From contig NZ_JWMA01000040.1 in assembly GCF_000812465.1 (NCBI RefSeq), positions 1-64,000 of the forward strand: DNA of 64,000 nt, written 5' to 3'. This stretch comes from Cupriavidus sp. IDO. Lineage in GTDB: Bacteria; Pseudomonadota; Gammaproteobacteria; Burkholderiales; Burkholderiaceae. Position numbers and translations under genes: made by a program. The notes beneath the pieces were generated by a model. The model worked only from the letters and a program-made list of their open reading frames with translations. It had not been told where the DNA came from and did no database searches. Each line of letters begins with the position of its first letter. The stretch's first letter is position 1. Shown here piece by piece: positions 9,733 to 19,535 of this stretch.

Positions 9733-10486
9733 ATGAACAAGCCACTCCAATCAGGCAAGGTCTGGCTGGTCGGCGTCGGGCCGGGCGATCCTGACCTGGC
9801 AACGGTCCGCGCCACGCGCGTGCTCGCGCAGGCGCAGGTCTGGCTGGTCGACGACCTGGTCTCGCCGGAGATGTGCCAGCTCCGGCACGCATATCGAATG
9901 GGTCGGCAAGCGCGGCGGGCGCTGCTCGGTCAGCCAGGCGCGCATCCAGCAACTGACGCTGATGCACGCGCTGGCCGGCAAGGACGTGGCGCGGGTGAAA
10001 GGCGGCGATCCGCTCCTGTTCGGGCGCGGCGGCGAAGAATCCGCCTTCCTGCGCGCGCATGGCATCAGCGTCGAGGTGGTCAACGGCATCAGCAGCGGCA
10101 TGGCGGCAGCGCAGGCGCTGGGTATCGCGCTCACGCACCGCGCGCACTGCCATGGCGTCACGTTCGTCACTGCGCACACCAGCAAGGACGGCAGTCCCGA
10201 CTGGCGTGCGCTGGTCGCCGGCGGCACCACTCTCGTGATCTACATGGGCATGAGCCGGTTGGCCGCGATCCGCGATGCGCTGTTCGCGGCGGACATGCGG
10301 CATGACATGCCCGCCGCTATCGTCATGCAAGCGGGCGGCAAGGGTGAGCAATGCTGGACTGGCACGGTTGCCACGCTCGGCGATGCGATTGCTGCAGGGC
10401 TGGCCAGCCCTGCTGTGGTGATGGTGGGCGGTGTTGTATCGGAGGCGAACGTTCCCGTGCGGACGAGTGCGGTGGCAAGCGCCTGA
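9733..10486 (+). pseudogene. nirE: NirE-type uroporphyrinogen-III methyltransferase, frameshifted
   Basis: The SUMT reaction makes precorrin-2, feeding sirohaem and haem d1. The 5' part reads VWLVGVGPGDPDLATVRA and VDDLVSPEMCQL in one frame; the rest, starting about HIEWVGKRGGRCSVSQARIQQ and including VKGGDPLLFGRGGEE and NGISSGMAAA, is in another. The break lies near 9878-9890 and corresponds to a net gain of one base or loss of two. Joined, the product has the family length of about 250 residues. The 5' frame alone would give a 190-residue product with an unrelated tail. It could be a genuine mutation or a sequencing error. Confidence 0.75.
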
Positions 10487-11800
<1,314 letters not shown>

Positions 11801-11816
11801 CTACTCGCTGTATGGC

Positions 11817-12677
11817 GTGAATTCCTCGGAACCGCTGTCAGATCAGCTACATTTCGAGTCCATCGCCGTGCGCAGCCGCCTGCACGGTTGGGAGATCAAG
11901 CCCCACCGCCACGAGCGATTCCTGCAAATTCTGTACATCCATGGGGGCGGCGGCGAAGCGCTGCTGGAAGAACGCCGCGAGCCGCTGCGCAGCGGGTCGC
12001 TGGTGACGATGCCGCCGCGGCACATCCACGGCTTCGTCTTCACACCGGACACCGACGGCATGGTCGTAACCATGACCGACAGCCACCTGCGAACGCTGCT
12101 GGCCGGGGTGCCGGATGCGCTACCGCTGTTCGAGCACCCGCGCCACGACCGCGTGCGGCGTGGCGATGCGTTGGCGGAAGCCCTGTCGCTCTTTCGTGGG
12201 GAGATGGAAACGGTGTCCGCGTGGCGCGGGGCGTCGCTGTCGGCACTGCTGACGCTGGTACTGATCGGCATCTCGCGGCTGGCGAACGCTTCCGCGCCGG
12301 CCGCCGAGCGCAGCAGCAGCCGGCCCGCGCGGCATTTCCAGCATTTCCAGCAACTGCTGGAGGCGGACTACCGTGAGCAGAAAGAGATTAGCTATTACGC
12401 CGGCGCGATCGGCGTCACGCCGACACAACTCAACCGTGTGTGTCGCCAGACCTCAGGACAGTCGGCGCTGCAGATGATTCACGCACGCGTGCTTGCCGAG
12501 GCGCAGCGCGACCTGCTCTTCAGCGACCTGGAAATCAAGCACATCGCGCTGTCGCTCGGGTTCTCCGATGCGGCGTATTTCTCGCGCTTCTTCGCGCGGC
12601 TGGTGGGGCAGGCGCCGACGGAGTTCCGGCAATCGGGGCGGGCACGATTGCCGGCGTTTGCGGTGCAGTCAGGCTGA
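11817..12677 (+). CDS. pobR: AraC-family activator of pobA (PobR-like)
   Basis: A 286-residue AraC/XylS regulator. The N-terminal cupin-like ligand domain includes HRHERFLQILYIHGG and MPPRHIHGFVF; the C-terminal double HTH includes IGVTPTQLNRVCRQTSG and IKHIALSLGFSDAAYFSRFF. Divergence from pobA suggests it activates pobA with 4-hydroxybenzoate as effector, as known for the AraC-type PobR of several proteobacteria. The GTG at 11817 is the first standard start, but the frame stays open upstream (PTYSLYG precedes it), and a rarer start near 11784 is possible. Confidence 0.85.
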   Translation: MNSSEPLSDQLHFESIAVRSRLHGWEIKPHRHERFLQILYIHGGGGEALLEERREPLRSGSLVTMPPRHIHGFVFTPDTDGMVVTMTDSHLRTLLAGVPDALPLFEHPRHDRVRRGDALAEALSLFRGEMETVSAWRGASLSALLTLVLIGISRLANASAPAAERSSSRPARHFQHFQQLLEADYREQKEISYYAGAIGVTPTQLNRVCRQTSGQSALQMIHARVLAEAQRDLLFSDLEIKHIALSLGFSDAAYFSRFFARLVGQAPTEFRQSGRARLPAFAVQSG

Positions 12678-12681
12678 TCGA

Positions 12682-13857
12682 TCAGCCTGCCTTGTCCATC
12701 TCCGCAAAGACTTCCTCAGCCATGTGGAACGCTGAATTCGCCGCCGGCACCCCACAATAAATCGCGACCTGCAGGAGCACCTCCTTGATCTCATCGCGCG
12801 TCACGCCGTTGTTGGCGGCGGCACGCAGATGCAGCTTCAGTTCTTCCGAACGGTTCAGCGCCACCATCATGGCGATGGTCAGCAGGCTGCGGGTATGCCG
12901 CGGCAGGCCTTCGCGCGTCCAGATCTCGCCCCAGGCGTAGCGCGTGATCAGGTTCTGGAACTCCTCGTTAAGCGGCGTCAGCCGTGCGAGCGAGCGATCG
13001 ACGTGGGCGCTGCCGAGTACGTCGCGGCGGACTGACAGGCCGGCTTCGTAGCGCGCGTGGTCGTCGGTCACCGGCAGGCGGCCGTTCACGAAATCGATCA
13101 GCGCAGCGGTGAAGCGGCCGGGCTGCTCGAAGCTGGAGATATGCGCGGCGGGCAGTTCAACCAAGCGCGCACCGGGAATCGCGTCGGCCAGCGCGCGGCC
13201 TTCCTGTGCGCTCGTGGACGGGTCGTGGCTGCCGGCGATGACCAGCACCGGCACCGTGATGGACGATAGCCCCTCGCGAAAATCCGCATCGCGCACGGCC
13301 GCGCAGTTGGCGGCATAGCCGCGCGGATCGAGTCCCGCGAGCACGTGGCGCAGGCCGTCCAGCGCGCGGTCGGCGGTGGCGGCAAACCCCGGCGTGAACC
13401 AGCGCTCGATGGAAGGCGCGACCATCACGGCCATGCCGTCGCGCATCACGGTGTCGATGCGCGCATTCCATCCGTCCGCATTGCCGATCTTTGCGGCGGT
13501 ATTGGCCAGCACGATCCGCGAAAAGCGCTGCGGCGCATGGATGCCAAGCCACATGCCGGTGAGCCCGCCCATCGACAAGCCGCAGAACACCGCCTGCCCG
13601 ATGCCCAGCGCGTCGAGGATGGCGATGACATCCTGACCCAGTTGCTCGATGTCGAAGGCATCGCCAGGCGCCGTCGAACGGCCATGGCCGCGCGTGTCAT
13701 AGCGCACGACACGAAAGCGGCCCGCCAGCGCGGCGGCCTGTGGCTCCCACATGGTGTAGTCGGTACCAAGGGAGTTGGAGAAGATGATGGCCGGCGCGGA
13801 CTCCGGGCCGTCGACGGTATAGAAGAGCCGGGCACCGGCGTGATCGAGATAGGGCAA
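12682..13857 (-). CDS. pcaL: Fused enol-lactonase/carboxymuconolactone decarboxylase
   Basis: A 391-residue fusion. Residues 1 to about 260 are the PcaD alpha/beta hydrolase (3-oxoadipate enol-lactonase): YDTRGHGRS, the nucleophile elbow GLSMGG near residue 97, GSHDPSTS, and the catalytic His in AAHISSF. The C-terminal 130 residues are PcaC (4-carboxymuconolactone decarboxylase), with RYEAGLSVRRDVLG, FQNLITRYAWGEIWTR and LRAAANNGVTRDEIKEVLLQ. It performs two steps of the protocatechuate branch. The TTG start at 13857 follows an AAGGAG ribosome site and gives the usual N-terminus MPYLDH. It is last in the pcaHGB-pcaL operon. Confidence 0.93.
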   Translation of the reverse strand: MPYLDHAGARLFYTVDGPESAPAIIFSNSLGTDYTMWEPQAAALAGRFRVVRYDTRGHGRSTAPGDAFDIEQLGQDVIAILDALGIGQAVFCGLSMGGLTGMWLGIHAPQRFSRIVLANTAAKIGNADGWNARIDTVMRDGMAVMVAPSIERWFTPGFAATADRALDGLRHVLAGLDPRGYAANCAAVRDADFREGLSSITVPVLVIAGSHDPSTSAQEGRALADAIPGARLVELPAAHISSFEQPGRFTAALIDFVNGRLPVTDDHARYEAGLSVRRDVLGSAHVDRSLARLTPLNEEFQNLITRYAWGEIWTREGLPRHTRSLLTIAMMVALNRSEELKLHLRAAANNGVTRDEIKEVLLQVAIYCGVPAANSAFHMAEEVFAEMDKAG

Positions 13858-13885
13858 TGCAGTCTCCTTGGGGGGCTTTGGCCAG

Positions 13886-15274
13886 TCAGTGCGCTGCGCG
13901 CGCAGCAAGCGCGGCTTTCCACGCCTGCACCGACGCATCGGCAAATGTCGCTGACTGGCCCGCGTAGTTGGCGGGATCGGCAAGGCGATCGAGCGCAGCA
14001 TCATCGAGCAGGCCCGCGTGGGCAGGATCCTCCTGCAGCGTGCGGGCCAGCGCGTCGCGCAGGCTGGTGCCTTCGGCCACGGCGCGCTGCGAGGCGCGCT
14101 CCACCAGGTGGTGCGCCTGCAGCCGGCCGATCCTGCCGCCGAGTTCCAGCATCGCCGCTTCGCCGAGGATCAGGCCGTGGGTGATGTCGAGGTTGGCACG
14201 CATGCGCGCCGCATCGACCTGCAGCCCGGCTACCACCTCGCCCATCTGGCGCAGCGCGCCGGCAGCGAGCGTGACGATCTGCGGCAGCGTGTCCCACTCC
14301 GCCTGCCAGCCGCCGAGCGCGCGCTCGTGTTCCTGCACCATGCCGGCCAGCATCGTCGCCACCAGCGGCGGCACGCGGACCGATGCCGTCAGCACCGCCG
14401 CGCAGCCGACCGGATTGCGCTTGTGCGGCATCGTGCTGGAGCCGCCGCGGCCGGGGCCAGACGGCTCGGCCACTTCCGCCACTTCGGTCTGCATCATCAA
14501 CGAGATATCGCGTGCCATCTTGCCGAGCGTGCCGGTCAGCATGCCGAGCGTGGTGGCCACTTCGACCATGCGGTCGCGATGCGCGTGCCAGGGCAGTACC
14601 GGTGCTTCGAGGCCGAGTTCGCGGGCCAGCGCGGCCGTCACGCGCGGCGCGGCATCGCCAAGGCTGGCCAGTGTGCCGGCGGCGGCGCCGAACTGCAGCG
14701 AGCGGGCCTGTGCTCGCGTGGCGCCGAGGCGGCCGAGATCGCGGCGCAGCGCGTCGAGCCAGCCGGCGGCCTTCAGGCCGAAGGTGGTCGGCAGTGCGTG
14801 CTGGAGCCAGGTGCGCGCCACCATCGGCGTGGTGCGATGCGCCGCAGCCAGCGTCGCGCAGGCTTCGCCCAGGCGGACCAGGTCGGTGTCGAGCGCGCGC
14901 AGCGCGTTGCCGATCTGCAGCACCAGCGCGGTGTCGATGATGTCCTGGCTGGTGGCGCCCCAATGGACGAATCGCGCTGCTTCGGCATCGCGCGCGGACA
15001 CGGCGGCGGTCAGCTGCCGGACGAAGGGAATCGCGAGGTTGCCGGCGGCGACTGCAGATTGAGCCAGGGCATCAAGGTCGATGACGCCGATGTCGCGGCA
15101 GACTTCAGAGATGACCTCCGCGGCAGCGGCCGGGATCACGCCGCACTCCGCTTCCACGCGCGCGAGCGCGGCCTCCACGGCGAGCATGCGTTGCACCGTG
15201 CCGGCGTCGGAGAAAATCTCCAGCGCGGCCGGGCTGCCGAACATGGGGTCGGTAAGGCGCGTAGCAGTTGGCAT
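13886..15274 (-). CDS. pcaB: 3-Carboxy-cis,cis-muconate cycloisomerase
   Basis: A 462-residue member of the fumarase/aspartase superfamily that cyclises 3-carboxymuconate to 4-carboxymuconolactone. The superfamily signature GSSTMPHKRNP is present, with FVHWGATSQDIIDTALVLQI and RTWLQHALPTTFGLK as further family segments. The ATG at 15274 gives the family start MPTATRLTDPMFG; the open frame runs further upstream but has no better signal. It lies between pcaG and pcaL in the catabolic operon. Confidence 0.93.
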   Translation of the reverse strand: MPTATRLTDPMFGSPAALEIFSDAGTVQRMLAVEAALARVEAECGVIPAAAAEVISEVCRDIGVIDLDALAQSAVAAGNLAIPFVRQLTAAVSARDAEAARFVHWGATSQDIIDTALVLQIGNALRALDTDLVRLGEACATLAAAHRTTPMVARTWLQHALPTTFGLKAAGWLDALRRDLGRLGATRAQARSLQFGAAAGTLASLGDAAPRVTAALARELGLEAPVLPWHAHRDRMVEVATTLGMLTGTLGKMARDISLMMQTEVAEVAEPSGPGRGGSSTMPHKRNPVGCAAVLTASVRVPPLVATMLAGMVQEHERALGGWQAEWDTLPQIVTLAAGALRQMGEVVAGLQVDAARMRANLDITHGLILGEAAMLELGGRIGRLQAHHLVERASQRAVAEGTSLRDALARTLQEDPAHAGLLDDAALDRLADPANYAGQSATFADASVQAWKAALAARAAH

Positions 15275-15339
15275 TGGGGCGTGAGGGGCGTATGGGGTCG
15301 TGACGTTGACGACAACCTGATTATGCGACGCGCTTTCGC

Positions 15340-15359
15340 GCCGGGGCGCATGCCCCGGC
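15340..15359 (-). other. Hairpin between pcaG and pcaB
   Basis: A perfect 8-bp GC stem (GCCGGGGC / GCCCCGGC) with a GCAT loop lies in the 91-bp gap between pcaG and pcaB. On the coding strand no U-run follows it, so it is not a canonical terminator. It may affect mRNA stability or differential expression in the operon. Confidence 0.35.
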
Positions 15360-15365
15360 ATATTT

Positions 15366-15935
15366 TCAGATATCGAAGAAGACGGTCTCGCCCGGCCCCT
15401 GCAGGACGATGTTCCAGCGCAGCGTGCCGTTGCCGGCGTCGCTGGCGATCAGCGTGCCGCGCCGCTCGGCCGGCACAAGCGCCAGCACGGCGTCGGCGGC
15501 GTTGGCCGCGGCCTCGTCCGGAAAGTACATCCGCGTAGCCACATGCTTCACCAGCCCGCGCATGAACACCGACACCATGATGTGCGGCGCCTGCGGCTGC
15601 CCGTCTGGCCCTGGCACGGTGCCGGGCTTGACGGTGACGAAGCGGAACGAGCCGTCGGCCTCGGTCGGCACGCGGCCGAAGCCGGTGAAGCCGGGCACCA
15701 GCGGCAGTTCGCGGCTGTCTTCGGGGTGGCGATAGCGGCCGGCCGGGTTGGCCTGCCAGATCTCGACCATGCCGTCCGGCACGGGCTCGCCGTTGCCGTC
15801 GGTCACGCGGCCTTCGATCACGATGCGCTGGCCGGCCAATTCCGGCGCGCTGGCGGTCAGGTCGGCGCAGTTCAGCGCGCTCAGGCCGATATGGAGATAA
15901 GGGCCGACAGTCTGGGATGCGGTGGCGTACAGCAT
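15366..15935 (-). CDS. pcaG: Protocatechuate 3,4-dioxygenase alpha subunit
   Basis: A 189-residue alpha subunit of the intradiol dioxygenase that opens protocatechuate to 3-carboxymuconate. It has TASQTVGPYLHIGL, VIEGRVTDGNGEPVPDGMVEIWQAN, GRYRHPEDSR and HVATRMYFPDE. The alpha subunit has the intradiol fold, while the iron ligands reside in the beta subunit PcaH just upstream. The ATG at 15935 matches the family N-terminus MLYATASQT. It starts 4 bp after the pcaH stop, implying coupled expression. Confidence 0.95.
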   Translation of the reverse strand: MLYATASQTVGPYLHIGLSALNCADLTASAPELAGQRIVIEGRVTDGNGEPVPDGMVEIWQANPAGRYRHPEDSRELPLVPGFTGFGRVPTEADGSFRFVTVKPGTVPGPDGQPQAPHIMVSVFMRGLVKHVATRMYFPDEAAANAADAVLALVPAERRGTLIASDAGNGTLRWNIVLQGPGETVFFDI

Positions 15936-15939
15936 GGGC

Positions 15940-16641
15940 TTACTCCGTCGGCGTGGCATCACGGCCACGCAGCACGATATCAAAATGGTAGCCAAGCGCG
16001 TATTCGGGCTGGGTGGTCTCCCAGTCGAACGCGGCGATGAGGCGGTTGCGCGCCTTCTCGTCGGGCACGCAGTTGAAGATCGGGTCGAACGGCAGCAGCG
16101 GGTCGCCGGGGAAATACATCTGCGTCACCAGCCGCGTGGCGTAGGCGTTGCCGAACAGCGAGAAGTGGATATGCTGCGGCCGCCAGGCATTGTGGTGGTT
16201 GCGCCAGGGATAGGCGCCTGGCTTGATGGTCTTGAACTGGTAGTGTCCGCTGGCATCGGTGACGGTGCGGCCTTCGCCCGAGAAATGCGGGTCGAGCGGC
16301 GCGTCGTGCTGGTCGCGCTTGTGCACGTAGCGGCCGGCGGCATTGGCCTGCCAGATCTCGACCAGCGCGTTCGGCACCGGGCGGCCGTTCTCGTCCAGCA
16401 CGCGGCCGGTCACGAGGATGCGTTCGCCGATGGGCTGGCCACCGTTGCCGACGGTCAGGTCGTTATCGCCTTCGCGCACGAACTCGGCGCCGAAGGTCGG
16501 CCCCGTCACCTCGGACAAGGACTGCGGCAGCGCGATCAGGGGCTGGTCCGGCGAGCGCTTCTGGGTGGAGGCGTAGGGATCGAATCGGTATTCGGGCTGG
16601 GTGTCCCAGTAGGGACGACGGTACTGGGCAAGGCGGGTCAT
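15940..16641 (-). CDS. pcaH: Protocatechuate 3,4-dioxygenase beta subunit
   Basis: A 233-residue catalytic subunit with non-haem Fe(III). Visible family segments include GNGGQPIGERILVTGRVLDENG, VEIWQANAAGRYVHKRDQ, YQFKTIKPGAYPWRNHHNAWRPQHIHFS and TRLVTQMYFPGDPL. Tyr and His residues in GAYPWRNHH and RPQHIHFS are the expected iron ligands. An AAGGAG ribosome site precedes the ATG at 16641. It is the first gene of the pcaHGB-pcaL operon, divergent from pcaQ. Confidence 0.95.
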   Translation of the reverse strand: MTRLAQYRRPYWDTQPEYRFDPYASTQKRSPDQPLIALPQSLSEVTGPTFGAEFVREGDNDLTVGNGGQPIGERILVTGRVLDENGRPVPNALVEIWQANAAGRYVHKRDQHDAPLDPHFSGEGRTVTDASGHYQFKTIKPGAYPWRNHHNAWRPQHIHFSLFGNAYATRLVTQMYFPGDPLLPFDPIFNCVPDEKARNRLIAAFDWETTQPEYALGYHFDIVLRGRDATPTE

Positions 16642-16671
16642 CGCGCAGTCTCCTTGTCGTTGGAATGTTCA

Positions 16672-16694
16672 GACTTTAAGCAACGCATAAAGTC
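16672..16694. promoter_or_regulatory. LysR-type operator between pcaH and pcaQ
   Basis: A perfect inverted repeat GACTTTA-N9-TAAAGTC contains a T-N11-A core, the generic LysR-type recognition pattern. It lies in the 94-bp pcaH-pcaQ gap, 31 bp from the pcaH start and 42 bp from the pcaQ start. It is the obvious PcaQ site, although it differs from the ATAACC-type site described for Agrobacterium PcaQ. Confidence 0.65.
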
Positions 16695-16735
16695 ATGTAA
16701 ATTGAGATTTCAGCGAATTACGATGAATTTTTAGC

Positions 16736-17683
16736 ATGACGACACCCTCTCCGCCCGCACTGGAAATCTTCCGCAACCGCGTGCGGCTTCGGCATCTCTA
16801 CTGCTTCGTCGCGGTGTCGCAGACGCAGCACCTTGGCCGCGCCGCGGACCGCCTGGGGCTGACGCAGCCGGCCGTTTCCAAGACGCTGACCGAACTGGAG
16901 GAACTGGCCGGCACGCGCTTGCTGGTCCGGCAGCGCGCCGGCACCGAGCTGACCACGGCGGGCACGCGGTTCCTGCGTCACGCACTGCGCATCCTTGCCG
17001 ATATCGACGCGGCCGCGGACAGCATGGCCGGCGCGGAATCGCTGCCGCAGGAACGCGTCCGGCTGGGCGCGCTGCCGAGCGTCGTGCCGGCAGTGCTGAC
17101 CGACGCCCTCCTGCGCTTTCGGGCCGCACACCCGGAGGTCGGCCTTGCCGTGCAGACCGGCATGAACCGCAACCTCATCGACCAGCTCAAGGCGGATGTG
17201 CTCGACCTGGTCATTGGGCGCATGGATGACCCGGCCGCCATGGAAGGGCTGTGGTTCGAGTCCCTCGGCCCGGACTCACTGGTGCTTGCCGTGCGTCCCG
17301 GTCATCCGCTCGCCGCCAAATCGCGCCCGGCCCTGGTCGACGCCCTGTCATGGCCGCTGATCATTCCGGCCGTGGGCTCGATTCCGCGGCACAACACGGA
17401 AAGCCTGCTCGCCCGGCACGGCCTGCCCGTGCCGAACGGATGCGTGGAGACCTCCGATGCCTACCTGGGACGTCTGCTGGCGAGCCAGAGCGATAGCGTG
17501 TGGGCGGCGCCCCACTCTGCCACGAAGCGCGCGGTGGCCGCGGGCGAGCTGGTATTGCTGCCGGCCGATATGCAAGGCACCGAGGAGCCGATCGGCCTCC
17601 TGCGCCACCGCGACCGTACGCTGACGCCGATGGCGGAGGCGCTGGCGAACTGCATTCGCGCCGTGGCCCAGCCGCTTGCCTAG
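16736..17683 (+). CDS. pcaQ: LysR-type regulator of the pca operon (PcaQ-like)
   Basis: A 315-residue LysR regulator. The winged HTH is at about residues 20-80 (LRHLYCFVAVSQTQHLGRAADRL, LTQPAVSKTLTELEELAG), followed by a periplasmic-binding-like effector domain with VRLGALPSVVPAVLTDALLRF and DLVIGRMDDP. The sequence style and the divergent position next to pcaHGB identify it as PcaQ, which in other bacteria activates pca genes with carboxymuconolactone as co-inducer. The operator dyad is in the intergenic region. Confidence 0.88.
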   Translation: MTTPSPPALEIFRNRVRLRHLYCFVAVSQTQHLGRAADRLGLTQPAVSKTLTELEELAGTRLLVRQRAGTELTTAGTRFLRHALRILADIDAAADSMAGAESLPQERVRLGALPSVVPAVLTDALLRFRAAHPEVGLAVQTGMNRNLIDQLKADVLDLVIGRMDDPAAMEGLWFESLGPDSLVLAVRPGHPLAAKSRPALVDALSWPLIIPAVGSIPRHNTESLLARHGLPVPNGCVETSDAYLGRLLASQSDSVWAAPHSATKRAVAAGELVLLPADMQGTEEPIGLLRHRDRTLTPMAEALANCIRAVAQPLA

Positions 17684-17699
17684 GGTCCTGTTCCGCCGC

Positions 17700-19085
17700 T
17701 CAGTGGCTTGCCATGCTTTCCCTGCCGCTGGCCGATGCCTCAGTGCCGGTCAGCGGCCGGCTGCCGAACTGCTTCACCATCAGCGCGCCCGCGGCAACAA
17801 ACGCCGGCACGGCCAGCAAGGTGAAGATCGTATCGAAGCCGAGATGCTGGCGCAGCAGCTCGGCGCCGAGCAACGCACCGGTAATCCCGCCGAAGCGGCC
17901 GATGCCGAGCATCCAGGCCACGCCGGTCGCGCGCCCTTGCGTCGGGTAGAAGGCCGCGGCCAGCGAAGGCATCGATGACTGCGCCCCGTTCATCGCCGTG
18001 CCGGCCAGGAAGATCAGCACACCCAGCAGCGCCTGGCTGCCGGTGCCGTGGCCCACTGCGAAGATCAGCACGCCAGTCGCGGCATACGTGATGGCGATGA
18101 CCTTGTTCGGATTGAAGCGGTCCATGAACCAGCCGGCCGCGATCGTGCCGATGCCGCCGCCGAGCGGAAAGAGCGCGGTCAGGAATGATGCGCGCTGGAT
18201 CGTGAAGCCCGCATCCTTCATCAGCGTGGGCATCCAGCTCGTCAGCAGGTAGAAGATGACCAGGCCCATGAAGTAGGTGCACCACAGCATCACCGAACCC
18301 AGGCGAACACCGGGCGCCAGCACGGTGCCGATCGGGGATTTTGTCGCGGGGGCCTGTTCGCCGATCACGAACGCATTCGCCTCGCTCAGTTCCGCACCGG
18401 TCACGCGCCGGAGCACGTTGCGGATCTGGCCGGCCGGATAGTTGCGCAGGACCATGTAGCGCACGGACTCAGGCAGCAGCAGGACGAGCAGTACCGCGAG
18501 CACAAGGGGCAGGATGCCGCCGAGCAGGAGCACGCTGTGCCAGCCGAGGTGGGGAATCATCGCGGCCGCGACAAAGCCGCCGGCCGCGGAGCCAAGCGGA
18601 AAGCCGCAGAACATGGTGTTCACGAGCACCGCCCGGCGGCGCTGCGGCGCGAATTCCGATGTCAGCGTCACCGCATTGGGCATGGCGGCGCCCAGTCCTA
18701 GTCCGGTCAGGAAGCGCAGGACGGTCAACCAGCCGAGCGTTGGCGCGAACGCCGTGGCCAGGCTGCAGGCGCCAAAGAAGAAGACCGACAGCACCAGCAC
18801 CTTCTTGCGGCCAACACGGTCGGCCATCGGGCCGGCAAAGATCGCGCCGAACGCGAGCCCGAACAGGGCCGCGCTCATGACCGGCCCGAGCGCCGCCTTC
18901 TCGATCCCCCAGTCCTGCACCAGGGCCGGCGCGATGTAGCCCATCGCCGCGGTATCAAAGCCGTCTATGGCAACAATCAGGAAGCACAGGACAAGAATGA
19001 GCCACTGGTAGCCAGTGAAGCGCTGGCCGTCGATCAGGGCCTGGACGTCTGCGACGCCGCCCGGCGTTTGGGTGGATTGGGGCAC
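17700..19085 (-). CDS. pcaK: MFS aromatic acid transporter (PcaK-type, AAHS family)
   Basis: A 461-residue major facilitator with about 12 membrane segments. AAHS features are AIDGFDTAAMGYIAPAL in TM1, GPMADRVGRKKVL in loop 2-3, GLGLGAAMPNAVTLTSEFAP, and a long central loop after PESVRYM. It is expected to import 4-hydroxybenzoate or protocatechuate by proton symport across the inner membrane. It converges with pcaQ and probably has its own promoter, with a PcaR-like site at 19145-19159. The exact substrate cannot be read from sequence. Confidence 0.85.
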   Translation of the reverse strand: MPQSTQTPGGVADVQALIDGQRFTGYQWLILVLCFLIVAIDGFDTAAMGYIAPALVQDWGIEKAALGPVMSAALFGLAFGAIFAGPMADRVGRKKVLVLSVFFFGACSLATAFAPTLGWLTVLRFLTGLGLGAAMPNAVTLTSEFAPQRRRAVLVNTMFCGFPLGSAAGGFVAAAMIPHLGWHSVLLLGGILPLVLAVLLVLLLPESVRYMVLRNYPAGQIRNVLRRVTGAELSEANAFVIGEQAPATKSPIGTVLAPGVRLGSVMLWCTYFMGLVIFYLLTSWMPTLMKDAGFTIQRASFLTALFPLGGGIGTIAAGWFMDRFNPNKVIAITYAATGVLIFAVGHGTGSQALLGVLIFLAGTAMNGAQSSMPSLAAAFYPTQGRATGVAWMLGIGRFGGITGALLGAELLRQHLGFDTIFTLLAVPAFVAAGALMVKQFGSRPLTGTEASASGRESMASH

Positions 19086-19535
19086 TGTTGTCTCCGTTTG
19101 CCTCGGGATGGCACGGCCCGCTCGTTGGCGGGGTGCGCGATCATGTTCTATTAGCGAACTGATGTTCCCTGGTTGAACGCATCTTAGGCAACCGGCATTG
19201 CAGCGCAGAATTAGCGTTAACCCGGCGGGAGGGTGCTGAATTTGTCGACTCTTCTAACGAGAGATATGCCATTTTTTCTAACAAATCGCCGAATCATTCG
19301 TATCTTTTGACATTTATCGGCTATTTCTATCTACAAATACGACATACGTGGAATTTATGGCCCGGCAATACAAACGCCCGCTTGATTGAGTAAGGAAATT
19401 TCATGCAAAAGGCGTGAATTCTCAATTTACATCCCAATTTCACGCATCCGGAGTCCGAACACGCTGACGAGGCTTGCGTCGCCTGCGTCTTGATGTGTCC
19501 TATATTGGAATGCCCGCGGTACACGGAGGCGCATC
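19086..19535. other. 450-bp AT-richer gap between pcaK and the SBP56 gene
   Basis: The gap is clearly AT-richer than its surroundings, especially 19240-19440. It should hold divergent promoters for pcaK and the methanethiol-oxidase-like gene, and contains the PcaR-like motif at 19145. I see no credible small gene and no hairpin terminator. Confidence 0.45.
19145..19159. promoter_or_regulatory. Possible IclR-type (PcaR-like) site upstream of pcaK
   Basis: GTTCTATTAGCGAAC, an inverted GTTC-N7-GAAC motif, resembles the pseudomonad PcaR site GTTCGATAATCGCAC at 11 of 15 positions. It lies 60 bp upstream of the pcaK start. No IclR regulator is in the window, so the assignment is tentative. Confidence 0.35.

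Noticed and set aside
19327..19524. A 65-residue minus-strand frame in the gap upstream of the SBP56 gene
   Set aside because: No ribosome site, no homology, and it occupies the AT-rich promoter region.
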